Position numbers and translations under genes: made by a program
Source of the DNA: an uncultured Lachnospiraceae bacterium
Lineage (GTDB): Bacteria; Bacillota; Clostridia; Lachnospirales; Lachnospiraceae
Length of the DNA: 64,000 bases
Assembly: GCA_944383265.1 (NCBI GenBank)
Contig: CALWOX010000008.1
Span: 62,001 to 126,000, forward strand
Reading direction: 5' to 3'
Shown here: one piece after another, positions 1-9,301 of the stretch
How positions within the stretch are numbered: the first letter of the stretch is position 1
Layout of the letters: the number at the start of each line of letters is the position of its first letter
The notes under the pieces: model-generated
Told to the model about the DNA's origin: nothing
The model's input: only the letters and a program-made list of their open reading frames with translations
The model's database searches: none

Positions 1-24
1 AGCAAGTGGTTTATTGGATTTTTG

Positions 25-558
25 TTATACTACCCTAAATATTAACATCCGATCCAACTCTACATCCTCTATGGAACAATATACACCGCCTCGCAATGCT
101 AATTCCAGACGATAAAACTGCATACAACGGTTTATGTGTTGAAGCAACAGCTGCGATCTACGTTTATATCCATACTGTTTGAGTAGTGTTCTCAGTTTAA
201 TTCTCACATAATTGTTTCCATTTCCATACAAAATCCGAATACGCATGCTTTTAAAAAACAAATCTAAATCTGAGAAATCACTAATTAAAAGATCTGCATT
301 TAAATCCCTGTTTATATGAGACATATCTTTTTGTATTACGGGAAACTCTTTATCAATAGCCGGCTTATCATAAAGATACTGCATCCAATAAAATGTATCT
401 AAAATAAATTTCCGTTGATTAGTCCTGTATGAAATTGCAAGGAGTTCCTTCTCCCCCTTCCATATTAAATCAAGAATTCGGCTTTCATGCCGGCATCCGA
501 GTTGCATACTGTTGACGATTATAGCAATATCAAGCGCAGAATAGCATAACTCTCGCAT
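25..558 (-). CDS. Hypothetical protein, partner of the helicase-HNH gene
   Basis: 177 residues, not recognised. It starts with an ATG that overlaps the stop of the upstream helicase gene (TAATG), so the two are almost certainly translated together. The sequence is mostly helical in appearance, with basic stretches near residues 125-140 and no signal peptide or membrane segment. No catalytic motif is evident. Base composition is AT-rich like the helicase and unlike the housekeeping genes to the right, which fits joint acquisition. By context it may be an accessory or effector subunit of a DNA-targeting or anti-phage module, but that is inference only. Confidence 0.7.
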   Translation of the reverse strand: MRELCYSALDIAIIVNSMQLGCRHESRILDLIWKGEKELLAISYRTNQRKFILDTFYWMQYLYDKPAIDKEFPVIQKDMSHINRDLNADLLISDFSDLDLFFKSMRIRILYGNGNNYVRIKLRTLLKQYGYKRRSQLLLQHINRCMQFYRLELALRGGVYCSIEDVELDRMLIFRVV

Positions 559-2837
559 TACTGATCACCCTTTGTTCCATTGCAATGGCGGCAGAGAATC
601 TGCAAATTTTCTGCAACGCTTTTTCCACCATTATTCATCGGAATAATATGATCTACTTGGAAATATATACGGGATTTATGTGCTACGCCACAACAAGCAC
701 AGTGGTAATTTCCATTTGCATCCCTAGATTTTTCAAAAGCCTGATCTCTCAGTTTTTTTTCCATAGCAGGATTAATTTTCCCAATTTCATGCAAAGGCAA
801 ATCTTCTAAAACTCTGGTCCCATATTTTATATTATTTTCGTCATCATAAATATCAGGGTGAGACAATTTCATAAGCTCGATGTCCAACTGACGAAGGAAA
901 TATAGCTTTCTGCCAAAGAAAAGACGAAGCATATTATCGTCTCCTGACTCCCAGAGAGAATCAATATATTCCTTCCTTTTTCTCTCACCCATATCTTCGT
1001 CCCAAATACACTGAGCAATCTTACCCACATCAATCTTACTTCTATCCACCTCATCAAAGGTATAGAACCTGGGAACAGCTTCGTACTGAGCATAGTATTT
1101 CAAAATATTCAGTACATCTTTTCGTTCATACGGAGGAATCATTTCTCCGCAGAAGAAAGACTCCCTACACTGTGCTTCCATTTCATTGAGCTGTGTTTCT
1201 GTTAAATACTCTTCGGTTGCGCCAAAAGATTTAAACAGTGCAGGAAGCGCATCCATCAAGTTTTTGTAAGCATTTTGAGTACTATCATAAACCATTACCT
1301 GGTAAGCATGGTCCATACCACTTTCTTCAAGATATGTGAACGCATACATTCCAACGGGAATTCTCTGCTCAAAAGGAACTTTTTCCAATGCGGTAGTATC
1401 CACTGAATCATCCAAAATTGCCGCAAACTCCTCAATCTTGGAAATAGCAATCATACGCAGATCTCGTTTTGCACGCTCAGTGTCATTATCGCGAAAGTCA
1501 TTGTTCCCATCAAACAGACTTTCAGGGTTAACCCACGCAATGTGCTCGTTCCAGTGATCTACAAACGAAACAATGTATGCACTGGAGGTTCCGCCAGCAG
1601 CCGTACCCCTCAAAGCACGACCTACCATTTGAGTCATCAGTATTGAAGAAACAGTTGGTCTTGTCAAGAACACTGTCTTTGTTTTGGGAAGATCAACACC
1701 CTCAGTCAAAATATTGACATTGATTAAAACTTGTAACTTTCCTTTTCTATAATCATCCAATTTTCTTTCATTATCTTCTCGGCTGATTGTCGCACCTGTA
1801 ATTGCATCTTTAACAGAGGATACAATAAAATCCGCTTTAATATCGGCCTTCTTGAAAAGAGCTGTTAACTGAATTGCATGGATTACATTAACAGCAAACA
1901 ATATTGTCTGACCATATTCATCCTGCTTCGCTTTATATGTTTCGACAATCAGTTTATTGCGAACTGCACTATCTGCCATCTGCTGTGCAATTTCATCTGG
2001 AAGAATATCCAAATGCTGAATGTTTTCCCAAGCATCAACCCCAAGAGAATCTCCATATTCTTCATCTGTGTAAAAGCTTTCAAAAATAGGCTTTGCTAAA
2101 ATCTGTCTGTTGATCAACTCTTTCAGACCAATTTGGTATGTAATACCAATATCGCCATGGACAACTCGACCATTAATGATTCCGTCGGTATAGATTTTTG
2201 CCAGAAGGCCCTTTTCTTCCTCGGCAGTACGAAATGGAGTTGCAGTCAACCCAATCAACTTTAAGTTAGGAATCTTTGCCTTTACATAATCAATAATTTT
2301 TCTGTAAGTTTTTGCAATTGAATGATGGGCTTCGTCAACGATCAGATACAACTCATTTTCATCTTTGAGCCACTGATCCAAGCGTTCAATATTTCTTCCA
2401 ATGCTATCTTTGCTGACAATCAACAAATTATCACTTGGGCAAATATCTACGGTTCTATCATGATTTGATGCACCTGATATAATTCTGAAGCAAAAAGAAG
2501 AAATATGAGGGACAACCTCTGTATAAGCAAATTTTTGAAATGATTCGGCAGCTTGATCCAACAACATCTGACGATGAGCAATCCAAAGAATTTTCTTTTT
2601 TTTATCAATGGCATTTTTTAAGAGCCACATAGAAGCAGTATATGTCTTGCCTCCACCGGTAGGTAGAACTACCAACGTACTATAAGATGCCTCCCGATTC
2701 ATCACATCCAGTGATTCCATTGCATCTTTCTGATGCTCATAAGGGGTTCTGATATTTGTGCCTTTTTTTGGAAATATATCGCCAAAAGATTTTACCTCTA
2801 TATGATTCATAAAATCTTGCTTATCTGTTTCTCTCAT
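558..2837 (-). CDS. Superfamily 2 DEAD/DEAH helicase with C-terminal HNH nuclease domain
   Basis: 759 residues. The N-terminal half carries helicase motifs: Walker A (PTGGGKT, about residue 60), DEAH in LIVDEAHHS (about 167), TAT motif in GLTATPFRT (about 197) and motif VI in QMVGRALRG (about 405), as in type III restriction/RecG-like enzymes. The last 50 residues form an HNH domain with CACCG, DHIIPMNNGG and CRHCNGTKG, i.e. two zinc-binding CxxC pairs around the HNH core. The expected activity is ATP-driven DNA translocation coupled to DNA cleavage. It forms a two-gene unit with the overlapping downstream gene. The AT-rich composition differs from flanking genes. An anti-phage role is plausible; no named system could be assigned. 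Confidence 0.85.
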   Translation of the reverse strand: MRETDKQDFMNHIEVKSFGDIFPKKGTNIRTPYEHQKDAMESLDVMNREASYSTLVVLPTGGGKTYTASMWLLKNAIDKKKKILWIAHRQMLLDQAAESFQKFAYTEVVPHISSFCFRIISGASNHDRTVDICPSDNLLIVSKDSIGRNIERLDQWLKDENELYLIVDEAHHSIAKTYRKIIDYVKAKIPNLKLIGLTATPFRTAEEEKGLLAKIYTDGIINGRVVHGDIGITYQIGLKELINRQILAKPIFESFYTDEEYGDSLGVDAWENIQHLDILPDEIAQQMADSAVRNKLIVETYKAKQDEYGQTILFAVNVIHAIQLTALFKKADIKADFIVSSVKDAITGATISREDNERKLDDYRKGKLQVLINVNILTEGVDLPKTKTVFLTRPTVSSILMTQMVGRALRGTAAGGTSSAYIVSFVDHWNEHIAWVNPESLFDGNNDFRDNDTERAKRDLRMIAISKIEEFAAILDDSVDTTALEKVPFEQRIPVGMYAFTYLEESGMDHAYQVMVYDSTQNAYKNLMDALPALFKSFGATEEYLTETQLNEMEAQCRESFFCGEMIPPYERKDVLNILKYYAQYEAVPRFYTFDEVDRSKIDVGKIAQCIWDEDMGERKRKEYIDSLWESGDDNMLRLFFGRKLYFLRQLDIELMKLSHPDIYDDENNIKYGTRVLEDLPLHEIGKINPAMEKKLRDQAFEKSRDANGNYHCACCGVAHKSRIYFQVDHIIPMNNGGKSVAENLQILCRHCNGTKGDQ

Positions 2838-3125
2838 TACTTAGTCTCGTTCCTCTCTATAATATTCAAAGATATGCAAGCAATTCTCAGATTGCTTTAT
2901 CCATTTTCATCAGAGACCAGATATGTCTGTTCCCATCAGATTTTAACATAATTATAACTCTTAACAAATAGAGTCCCCTCTTTTCCATTTAATCTGTTGA
3001 ATATGCAGATCTGATAATCTCTACCTTTATATAATTCTTAACCTCTCAATAGTTTTCCAATTCAGGAATTCTGACTCTTCCATATCTTCCGAAGAAAGTT
3101 CAGCTCAAATCTTTTTCCGGGTGAT

Positions 3126-4418
3126 TTATCCCTTTGACAATAATACAACCGTCTCGACATTGTCCGTCCACGGGAACTGGTCCACCGCACATACCTTCGC
3201 CATTCTGTATCCGCTATACTGCAGAGGTCCCAAGTCCCTTGCGAGGCTCTGAGCCTTGCATGAGATATATACTATCCTGTCCACTCCGTAATCCACTATC
3301 TTCTTAAGAGCTTTAGGATTTATCCCGTCTCTCGGAGGGTCCAGAACTATGAGGTCAGGCTTTTCGGAGATATTATCGAGAGTTTTTAAAACGTCTCCCG
3401 CTATAAAGCTGCAATTATCAAGCCCATTTAACTTAGCATTTTCCCTTGCAGCCTCAACAGCCTCCTCCACTATCTCCACTCCGATTACTTCCTTTGCGCT
3501 CTGAGAGAGCACCTGCGCTATAGTGCCTGTACCCGAATAAAGGTCATATACTACTTTATCCGAAAGCTTCTCTTCAGGCGTGCCCTCAGATGAGTCGGAA
3601 AGCCTTTCTGCTTCAGAATCGCTTCCGTTCCAAAGCACGTACTCTCTCGCCTTCTTATAAAGAACCTCGGCGCCTTTGGAGTTTGTCTGAAAAAATGAGA
3701 AAGGAGTTATCTTGAATCTTAAGCCTAATATCTCCTCGTATATATGATCCTCACCGTATATTATGTCTGTCCTGTCATTTTTTATGGCGTCGGCCATACT
3801 GTCATTTATGGTGTTAAGTATCCCTCTTATATTTCCTGTAAGCTCAAGTCCCTTTATTATCTCGGCCCATTTATCAACTGTCTCGCGGGCATCATATACC
3901 TCGATTATCTTGTCCGGGGCATTTATGTCGCTGTGCTTTTCAACTCTTTTGGGGCTCTCTCCTGTAGTCACAAGGTCAATAAGTATATCCCCTGTATTTA
4001 CAGCCCTTCTTATCAAGAGATGTCTAAGATAACCTTTGTGGCTTCTCTTATCCTTATATGTGACTCCGAGCTCGGCGAAATACTCACGGGTAGCCCTCAC
4101 GATTTTGTTGAAATCATCGTGTACAAGAAGGCATGAATCACAGTTTATGACATCATAATAGCTTCTTTTCTTGTGGAGTCCCAAAGTGAGGGAGCCGTCC
4201 TTTTTCTCGTCTCCGAAGCTGTATTCCATCTTGTTTCTGTAGGCAAAAATAAGAGGGCTCTTGATGATGCCCTCATATTCGTAATCATAATCAACAGCAC
4301 TGTCCAAAAGTGACTTTACAAAATCATTCTTAAGCTTAAGCTGCTCATCATAGGAAACGGCGGTGTGTTTACACCCGCCGCATATCCCTGCAAGCATGCA
4401 GTTGTTGATATTCTCCAT
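3126..4418 (-). CDS. rlmD: 23S rRNA (uracil-5-)-methyltransferase, RlmD/TrmA family
   Basis: 430 residues. S-adenosylmethionine-dependent methylation of a uracil in 23S rRNA. The SAM-binding region is VYDLYSGTGTIAQVLS (about residues 290-305). The catalytic part has LDPPRDGINPKAL and the nucleophile cysteine in YISCKAQSLARDL. The N-terminus holds clustered cysteines (CGGC), compatible with the Fe-S site seen in RlmD-type enzymes, and the TRAM domain seems absent. The assignment between RlmD and close paralogues (RlmCD) is not certain. The gene starts four bases after the stop of the small membrane-protein gene upstream, so they are probably cotranscribed. Confidence 0.85.
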   Translation of the reverse strand: MENINNCMLAGICGGCKHTAVSYDEQLKLKNDFVKSLLDSAVDYDYEYEGIIKSPLIFAYRNKMEYSFGDEKKDGSLTLGLHKKRSYYDVINCDSCLLVHDDFNKIVRATREYFAELGVTYKDKRSHKGYLRHLLIRRAVNTGDILIDLVTTGESPKRVEKHSDINAPDKIIEVYDARETVDKWAEIIKGLELTGNIRGILNTINDSMADAIKNDRTDIIYGEDHIYEEILGLRFKITPFSFFQTNSKGAEVLYKKAREYVLWNGSDSEAERLSDSSEGTPEEKLSDKVVYDLYSGTGTIAQVLSQSAKEVIGVEIVEEAVEAARENAKLNGLDNCSFIAGDVLKTLDNISEKPDLIVLDPPRDGINPKALKKIVDYGVDRIVYISCKAQSLARDLGPLQYSGYRMAKVCAVDQFPWTDNVETVVLLSKG

Positions 4419-4421
4419 TTA

Positions 4422-4730
4422 TTACTCAGCCTCCGCACCGGCCTCGGCTTCAGCCTTATCCTCTATACTGTCAAGGAAATCGTCATCAAAATCGTCCTCA
4501 TAATCCTCGAGGTAATCGGGAGTGACAAATCTGTATACAGCATAGGATATAGCAGCTATAGCAGCCACGATTCCGACTATTGCAAATACAGCAATGATTA
4601 TCCTTCTTGTCTTTTCCTCCTCCTCGGTCTTTTCAAGCATCTCCTTCACTTTTATTCCGTGAATGAGCTCCTCCAATCTGTCGCCTGTATCCTGTCTGAA
4701 AGCCGAAAGCTTCTCATTGAATCTGTCCAT
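4422..4730 (-). CDS. Small single-pass membrane protein with acidic tail
   Basis: 102 residues, family not recognised. An amphipathic charged N-terminal helix (residues 1-45) is followed by one hydrophobic segment (about 45-67, rich in I, A and V) and a strongly acidic tail with runs of D and E ending in an AEAEAGAEAE-like repeat. There is no signal cleavage motif. It lies just upstream of the rRNA methyltransferase gene with four bases between them. Function unknown. Confidence 0.65.
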   Translation of the reverse strand: MDRFNEKLSAFRQDTGDRLEELIHGIKVKEMLEKTEEEEKTRRIIIAVFAIVGIVAAIAAISYAVYRFVTPDYLEDYEDDFDDDFLDSIEDKAEAEAGAEAE

Positions 4731-4904
4731 AACTTACCTCCTCTTCTCTACTCGAGACTAAGTGTCCCGAAGCTTCAATTCTTTTGTCCATTATAGCATT
4801 AAACCTGCTTTAAAACTACAACTATTTGTTGATATCCGCTTAATTTTTGCTTACTTCCGGTAGGCGCCACTTACGCAGTCTCTTAAAAATCCTGTTATTT
4901 TACA

Positions 4905-7301
4905 TCAGCATTTCTTGAGTTTTGCAAATCCCGCAAACATACGCTTTTCTCCGTAATTGTCAAAGTCCACTGTGACCTCGTAGTCCTTCGGTCCGTCAAC
5001 GATGCGCTTAACTGTCCCTATTCCGAATTTGATATGGCTTACTCTGTCTCCTTCCTTATAGTCAAGGCTTGCGGGCTTTTGCACGGAGAACTCCTTTCCG
5101 AAGGAAACTCTCTTTGAAGCGGGACGCTTGTTTGTCTTGTCAAGACTTCCGAAGCTACCGACCATTACATTTCTTCCGGGGACTCCTCCTTCATCCGCAT
5201 GGCTGCTTATTGATCCATAGGCAGTATCCGCTCCGTAGCTGTATTTTCCCGTTCCTGTGCCGAAGCCGTATTTTCCCGCAAAGCTTTCCGGGTCATTTTT
5301 GAAGCTCCTTGAACGAGGGATAGCCGACTCATAGTCGTCGTCATAGTCCTCCCATCTTGCGGGCCTCAGGCTTCTCATCTCCTTTTTTACAGTGTCATCC
5401 GGAAGCTCCGCCACAAAGCGTGAGGGCTTTTCATAGCGCATTTCTCCGTTTATCATGCGCTCTCTCGCAGATGACATCCTTAATATCTTTCTTGCCCTTG
5501 TGATTCCCACATAACAGAGCCTTCTCTCCTCTTCCACTTCAAGCTCCGGATTCTCCGAATTTATCGCGGAGGCTGAGGGAAAAAGCCCCTCCTCCATTCC
5601 CACAAGGTATACCTTGTCAAATTCAAGTCCTTTGGCGCTGTGAAGAGTCATAAGCGTGAGCCTGTCGTCCCCGAAATCCGCGTTATCAATGTCCGCCACA
5701 AGAGATACCTCCTCAAGGAAGCCCGCAAGGGACTTGTCATCATTATTGTAGTCCTCCTCATAGCCCACAGCCTTATTTATAAGCTCATCGATATTTTCTA
5801 TCCTTGTCTGAGCTTCTATCTCGTCATCCTTTTTCAGCTCATCCACATAGCCTGTATCATTCTTAACAGACTCAATAAGATCCTTTATACTTATCTGAGG
5901 GTCCTCCGATTTTTCCTTGAATCCCTCTATAACATCAACAAAGCCCTCTATCTTCTTTGCCGCGGCTCCGATCCCCGGTATCTCTCTTGCCTTTTTCAAG
6001 GCGTCATACATGCTTAAGGAATTGATCCTTGCATAATCCTTTACCCTTGATACGGTAGTAGCTCCTATTCCTCTTTTGGGGACATTTATTATCCTCTCCA
6101 CCGCAAGGTCATCGACTCCGTTTGCAGTAACCTTCAGGTAAGAAAGGACATCCTTTATCTCCTTTCTCTGATAGAAGTTCACGCCTCCCACCATCCTGTA
6201 GGGAACATTTCTCGCTATGCATCGCTCCTCTATAAGTCTCGACTGTGCATTTGTCCTGTAAAGCACTGCCTGATCCTTAAGAGGAATTCCGCAAGATGCC
6301 GCCTCGCTGACCACAGCGTCAGCTTCCGCTCCCGCTGTATCATATTCCTTAAAGGTAGGTTCCTCTCCCTCTTCATTATCTGTCCAGAGTCTTTTTTCTT
6401 TCCTTCCGTTATTGTTTTTTATGACCTCGTTGGCGGCATTCAGGATGTTCTTTGTGGAGCGGTAATTCTGCTCAAGCTTTATTACGCACGCCCCCGGAAA
6501 AGCCTTTTCAAAGCTCAGTATATTTTCAATATTTGCTCCTCTGAACTTGTATATGGACTGGTCGTCATCTCCCACAACGCAGAGGTTTCTGTGCCTTGCG
6601 CTGAGGAGCCTCACAAGCTCGAACTGCACCGTGTTTGTATCCTGATACTCATCCACCATTATATAGCGGAATCTCTCCTGATAGCCCATAAGGACGTCGG
6701 GGTTTTCTTTGAACAGTTTTACGGTTAAGAGCAAAATATCATCAAAATCCACAGCATTATTCGCTCTCAGTCTTGTCTGATATTCAATATAAAGGCGAGC
6801 AACATTCTTTTCATAGAAGTCTCCTGCTCTCTCCGCATAGAGCTCGCAGTCTGTCATTTCATTTTTCTGAGATGAAATGACTCCAAGCACTCCCCTCTCC
6901 CTGAATATCTTTGAGTCCATCCCCATGTCCTTTATTATCTGTCTCATGAGTGTCCTCTGATCGTCTGTATCATATATGGTAAAGTCTCTTCCGTAGCCGA
7001 GCCTCTCTATATTTTTTCTCAGGAATCTCACGCACATGGAGTGAAAGGTTGAAACGAATACATTTGCTCCGCTTCCTCCGAGCATAGCATCCACTCTTTC
7101 ACGCATTTCTCCCGCCGCCTTGTTTGTAAAGGTTATGGCAAGTATCTCCCAAGGGTAAACTCCCTTTTCAATAAGGTGGGCTATCCTGTAGGTAAGGACT
7201 CTCGTCTTTCCTGAGCCCGCTCCCGCAAGTATAAGGAGCGGCCCCTCTGTATGCTCTACAGCCTCTCGCTGTCTCTCGTTTAAAGAATTTAAATCAGGCA
7301 T
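4905..7301 (-). CDS. pcrA: UvrD/PcrA-type ATP-dependent DNA helicase
   Basis: 798 residues; 3'-5' superfamily 1A helicase for repair, replication restart and removal of proteins from DNA. Visible motifs: Q-motif LNERQREAV, Walker A AGAGSGKTR (about residue 27), DEYQDTN, GDDDQSIYKFRGA, LEQNYRST, VNLMTLHSAKGLEF-like motif V and VGITRARKIL motif VI. The C-terminus has the Tudor-like PcrA end (YKEGDRVSHIKFGIGTV). I chose the ATG at 7301 because GGAGG lies just upstream; the open frame extends 20 codons further without a good ribosome binding site. A second, shorter UvrD-like helicase lies at 45965-47878. Confidence 0.9.
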   Translation of the reverse strand: MPDLNSLNERQREAVEHTEGPLLILAGAGSGKTRVLTYRIAHLIEKGVYPWEILAITFTNKAAGEMRERVDAMLGGSGANVFVSTFHSMCVRFLRKNIERLGYGRDFTIYDTDDQRTLMRQIIKDMGMDSKIFRERGVLGVISSQKNEMTDCELYAERAGDFYEKNVARLYIEYQTRLRANNAVDFDDILLLTVKLFKENPDVLMGYQERFRYIMVDEYQDTNTVQFELVRLLSARHRNLCVVGDDDQSIYKFRGANIENILSFEKAFPGACVIKLEQNYRSTKNILNAANEVIKNNNGRKEKRLWTDNEEGEEPTFKEYDTAGAEADAVVSEAASCGIPLKDQAVLYRTNAQSRLIEERCIARNVPYRMVGGVNFYQRKEIKDVLSYLKVTANGVDDLAVERIINVPKRGIGATTVSRVKDYARINSLSMYDALKKAREIPGIGAAAKKIEGFVDVIEGFKEKSEDPQISIKDLIESVKNDTGYVDELKKDDEIEAQTRIENIDELINKAVGYEEDYNNDDKSLAGFLEEVSLVADIDNADFGDDRLTLMTLHSAKGLEFDKVYLVGMEEGLFPSASAINSENPELEVEEERRLCYVGITRARKILRMSSARERMINGEMRYEKPSRFVAELPDDTVKKEMRSLRPARWEDYDDDYESAIPRSRSFKNDPESFAGKYGFGTGTGKYSYGADTAYGSISSHADEGGVPGRNVMVGSFGSLDKTNKRPASKRVSFGKEFSVQKPASLDYKEGDRVSHIKFGIGTVKRIVDGPKDYEVTVDFDNYGEKRMFAGFAKLKKC

Positions 7302-7458
7302 TTTTCCTCCGAAAATCTTTCTTATGAATAATCTCGTGTTGACAAGTATAATCCATTTCAAATTTTAATTCTATATCTTTTTGATTTTAGCTTTTATCTC
7401 TTCGTCTCTTGTAATATAGTTTTCAATACTATATAATACCTGTGGAGGTAATGCTTTT

Positions 7459-8070
7459 ATGACAACTAACGATCGCAAATTTAATGAGCTTCTCAGATTT
7501 CTTGATACATTGAGCTACATAAAGCCGGAGCAGATTCCGTCCATCGACCTTTACATGGATCAGGTCACAAGTCTTATGGAAGAAAGACTTAAAAAGGTAA
7601 AGCGCCATCAGGATGACAAGGTGCTTACAAAAACCATGATAAACAACTATGCCAAGGCGAAGATCCTTCCCGCTCCCGACAAGAAGAAGTACTCAAAGGA
7701 GCACATGTTTATCCTTCTTTTTATATATTATTACAAGTCCGTGCTTTCCCTCGGAGATATAGCCACCATACTGGATCCGTTGATAAACAGATATTTTAAG
7801 AATCCCGAGGGGCTTAATGTAGAGGATATATACAGGGAAGCCTTCAACATGGAGTACTCCCAGATGAACGTACTTAAAAATGACATCAAGGAGAAATTCA
7901 AGCTTGCAAAGGCCACCTTCAGCGATGACGATAAAAAGATCGCCTCTCTGAGCGAGGAGGACAAGGAGGAGCTGCGCCTTTTTTCCTTTATCTGCGAACT
8001 GTCCTTTGATGTATATTTAAAAAAGCTTCTCATAGAGAAGCTTTGTGATTCCATTTCCGAGGAAAAATAA
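7459..8070 (+). CDS. DUF1836 family protein
   Basis: 203 residues, matching the DUF1836 family common in Lachnospiraceae and related Firmicutes. The N-terminal part (LTKTMINNYAKAKILPAPDKKKYSKEH region, residues 54-80) looks like a MerR-type helix-turn-helix followed by the family's helical domain. It is probably a DNA-binding regulator; targets are unknown. A good ribosome binding site (GGAGG, about eight bases ahead of ATG) supports the start. It is divergent from the pcrA-type helicase gene and convergent with the apbE gene, so it is monocistronic. Confidence 0.8.
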   Translation: MTTNDRKFNELLRFLDTLSYIKPEQIPSIDLYMDQVTSLMEERLKKVKRHQDDKVLTKTMINNYAKAKILPAPDKKKYSKEHMFILLFIYYYKSVLSLGDIATILDPLINRYFKNPEGLNVEDIYREAFNMEYSQMNVLKNDIKEKFKLAKATFSDDDKKIASLSEEDKEELRLFSFICELSFDVYLKKLLIEKLCDSISEEK

Positions 8071-8073
8071 TCA

Positions 8074-9258
8074 TCAGTCAATTATCAGAGCGGCGGATGC
8101 CTCATTCGCGGCGACAAGGCTTCCGTCCTTTTTAATAAAGTAGGCTTTATAGGCGTCATCACCTGAAAGGCCTCTTTTTTTGTTGAATTCATTAAGGAAG
8201 TCGGTCCCTTCCTCCTCACCCTTTATAAAAAGTGTGGTGCTTAGGAAATCGCACATAACGGACTCCTTCCCGACTATGCTCACAGCAGAAAGCTCGTTTT
8301 GCACAGGATACCCTGTTTTCGTATCAAGTATGTGGTGATAATGTACTCCGTTTTCCTCAAAATATCTCTCATATATTCCTGCTGTCACAACAGAGCTGTC
8401 GTCTACTGAAAGCTCCGCCAGATACTTGGAGCTGTTTTTTTCAGGTTCCTTTAAGCCTATGCGAAAATTTGTTCCATCAGGTCTCTTTCCCACGCAGAGT
8501 ACATTTCCCCCGAGGTTTATGACGGCTGATGAGACTCCGTTATCCGAAAGGACTTTTTTAAGCTCATCAGCTATAAATCCCTTTGCGAAGGCCCCCACGT
8601 CTATCCTAAGGTCGTCATGCTCTGTCACAAATATGCTCTCGTCCCCCTCTTTCTCTACGTTCCAACCTCCGAAATATACGTGGGACAGAGCCTCCTCTAT
8701 CTCAGACTCTTCAGGTACTGTTTTTCTCTCGTCAAAGTTCCAGAGACTGCTTAGGGGCTCCACAGCAATATTGAAATCTCCCCCCGCCTCCATTTCAGGC
8801 TCTCTTATACATTCAAGAAGCCTTGCTGTAGTCTCGTTTATAGTTACAGCATCACCTTCTCTATGGTTTATGCGCCATATATCCGAGTCCTCCTTTGACG
8901 GATTCAAAAGGTCGTCAAGCTCTGAAAGTCTGTCCATGCAGACCTCAAGCGCCTTCTTGCAGACCTCCTCATCTTCCTTTGAGGCATATATGTTCACCGT
9001 GCAGAAGGTGTCAAGCATGAAGGCATTATCGCTTAATACGGAATATCCGGCACTGCCTCCTGCGGCATTTTCATTATCATCAGAATCTTTAAGTCCTCCT
9101 ACACCTCTTACCGCCGCAAAGATAAACAGAGCTATTATTATCAGCAGTACAAGATCCTTTGCCCTGCTTCTCTTAACAACGCCTTCCTCAGTGCTTTCCT
9201 TAAGGCCGGAATCCTTTCTGTCCTTGTCTTTTCCCTCTGAAGTCATATTCGCAGTCAT
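8074..9258 (-). CDS. apbE: FAD:protein FMN transferase, ApbE family
   Basis: About 394 residues. It transfers FMN from FAD onto Thr/Ser of target flavoproteins (typically Rnf/Nqr subunits) on the outer face of the membrane. One N-terminal membrane anchor (about residues 33-50) precedes the ApbE domain with NAFMLDTFCTVNIYA, DIDVGAFAKGFIADEL-like, VINLGGNV and the metal-binding stretch HHILDTKTGYPV. I prefer the ATG at 9258 over one seven codons upstream because GGAG lies five bases ahead of it. The gene is downstream of pepT on the same strand with about 43 bases between them. Confidence 0.88.
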   Translation of the reverse strand: MTANMTSEGKDKDRKDSGLKESTEEGVVKRSRAKDLVLLIIIALFIFAAVRGVGGLKDSDDNENAAGGSAGYSVLSDNAFMLDTFCTVNIYASKEDEEVCKKALEVCMDRLSELDDLLNPSKEDSDIWRINHREGDAVTINETTARLLECIREPEMEAGGDFNIAVEPLSSLWNFDERKTVPEESEIEEALSHVYFGGWNVEKEGDESIFVTEHDDLRIDVGAFAKGFIADELKKVLSDNGVSSAVINLGGNVLCVGKRPDGTNFRIGLKEPEKNSSKYLAELSVDDSSVVTAGIYERYFEENGVHYHHILDTKTGYPVQNELSAVSIVGKESVMCDFLSTTLFIKGEEEGTDFLNEFNKKRGLSGDDAYKAYFIKKDGSLVAANEASAALIID

Positions 9259-9301
9259 ATTATCTCCGTCATTTTGCAAATGTTTTGCAATTTTTTATTA
9301 T

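Noticed and set aside
4853-4870. TTCCGGTAGG copy near the end of the pcrA-type helicase gene as a third Sao-type motif
   Set aside because: It is not followed by the AT-rich block and lies downstream of a gene, not in front of one; probably chance.
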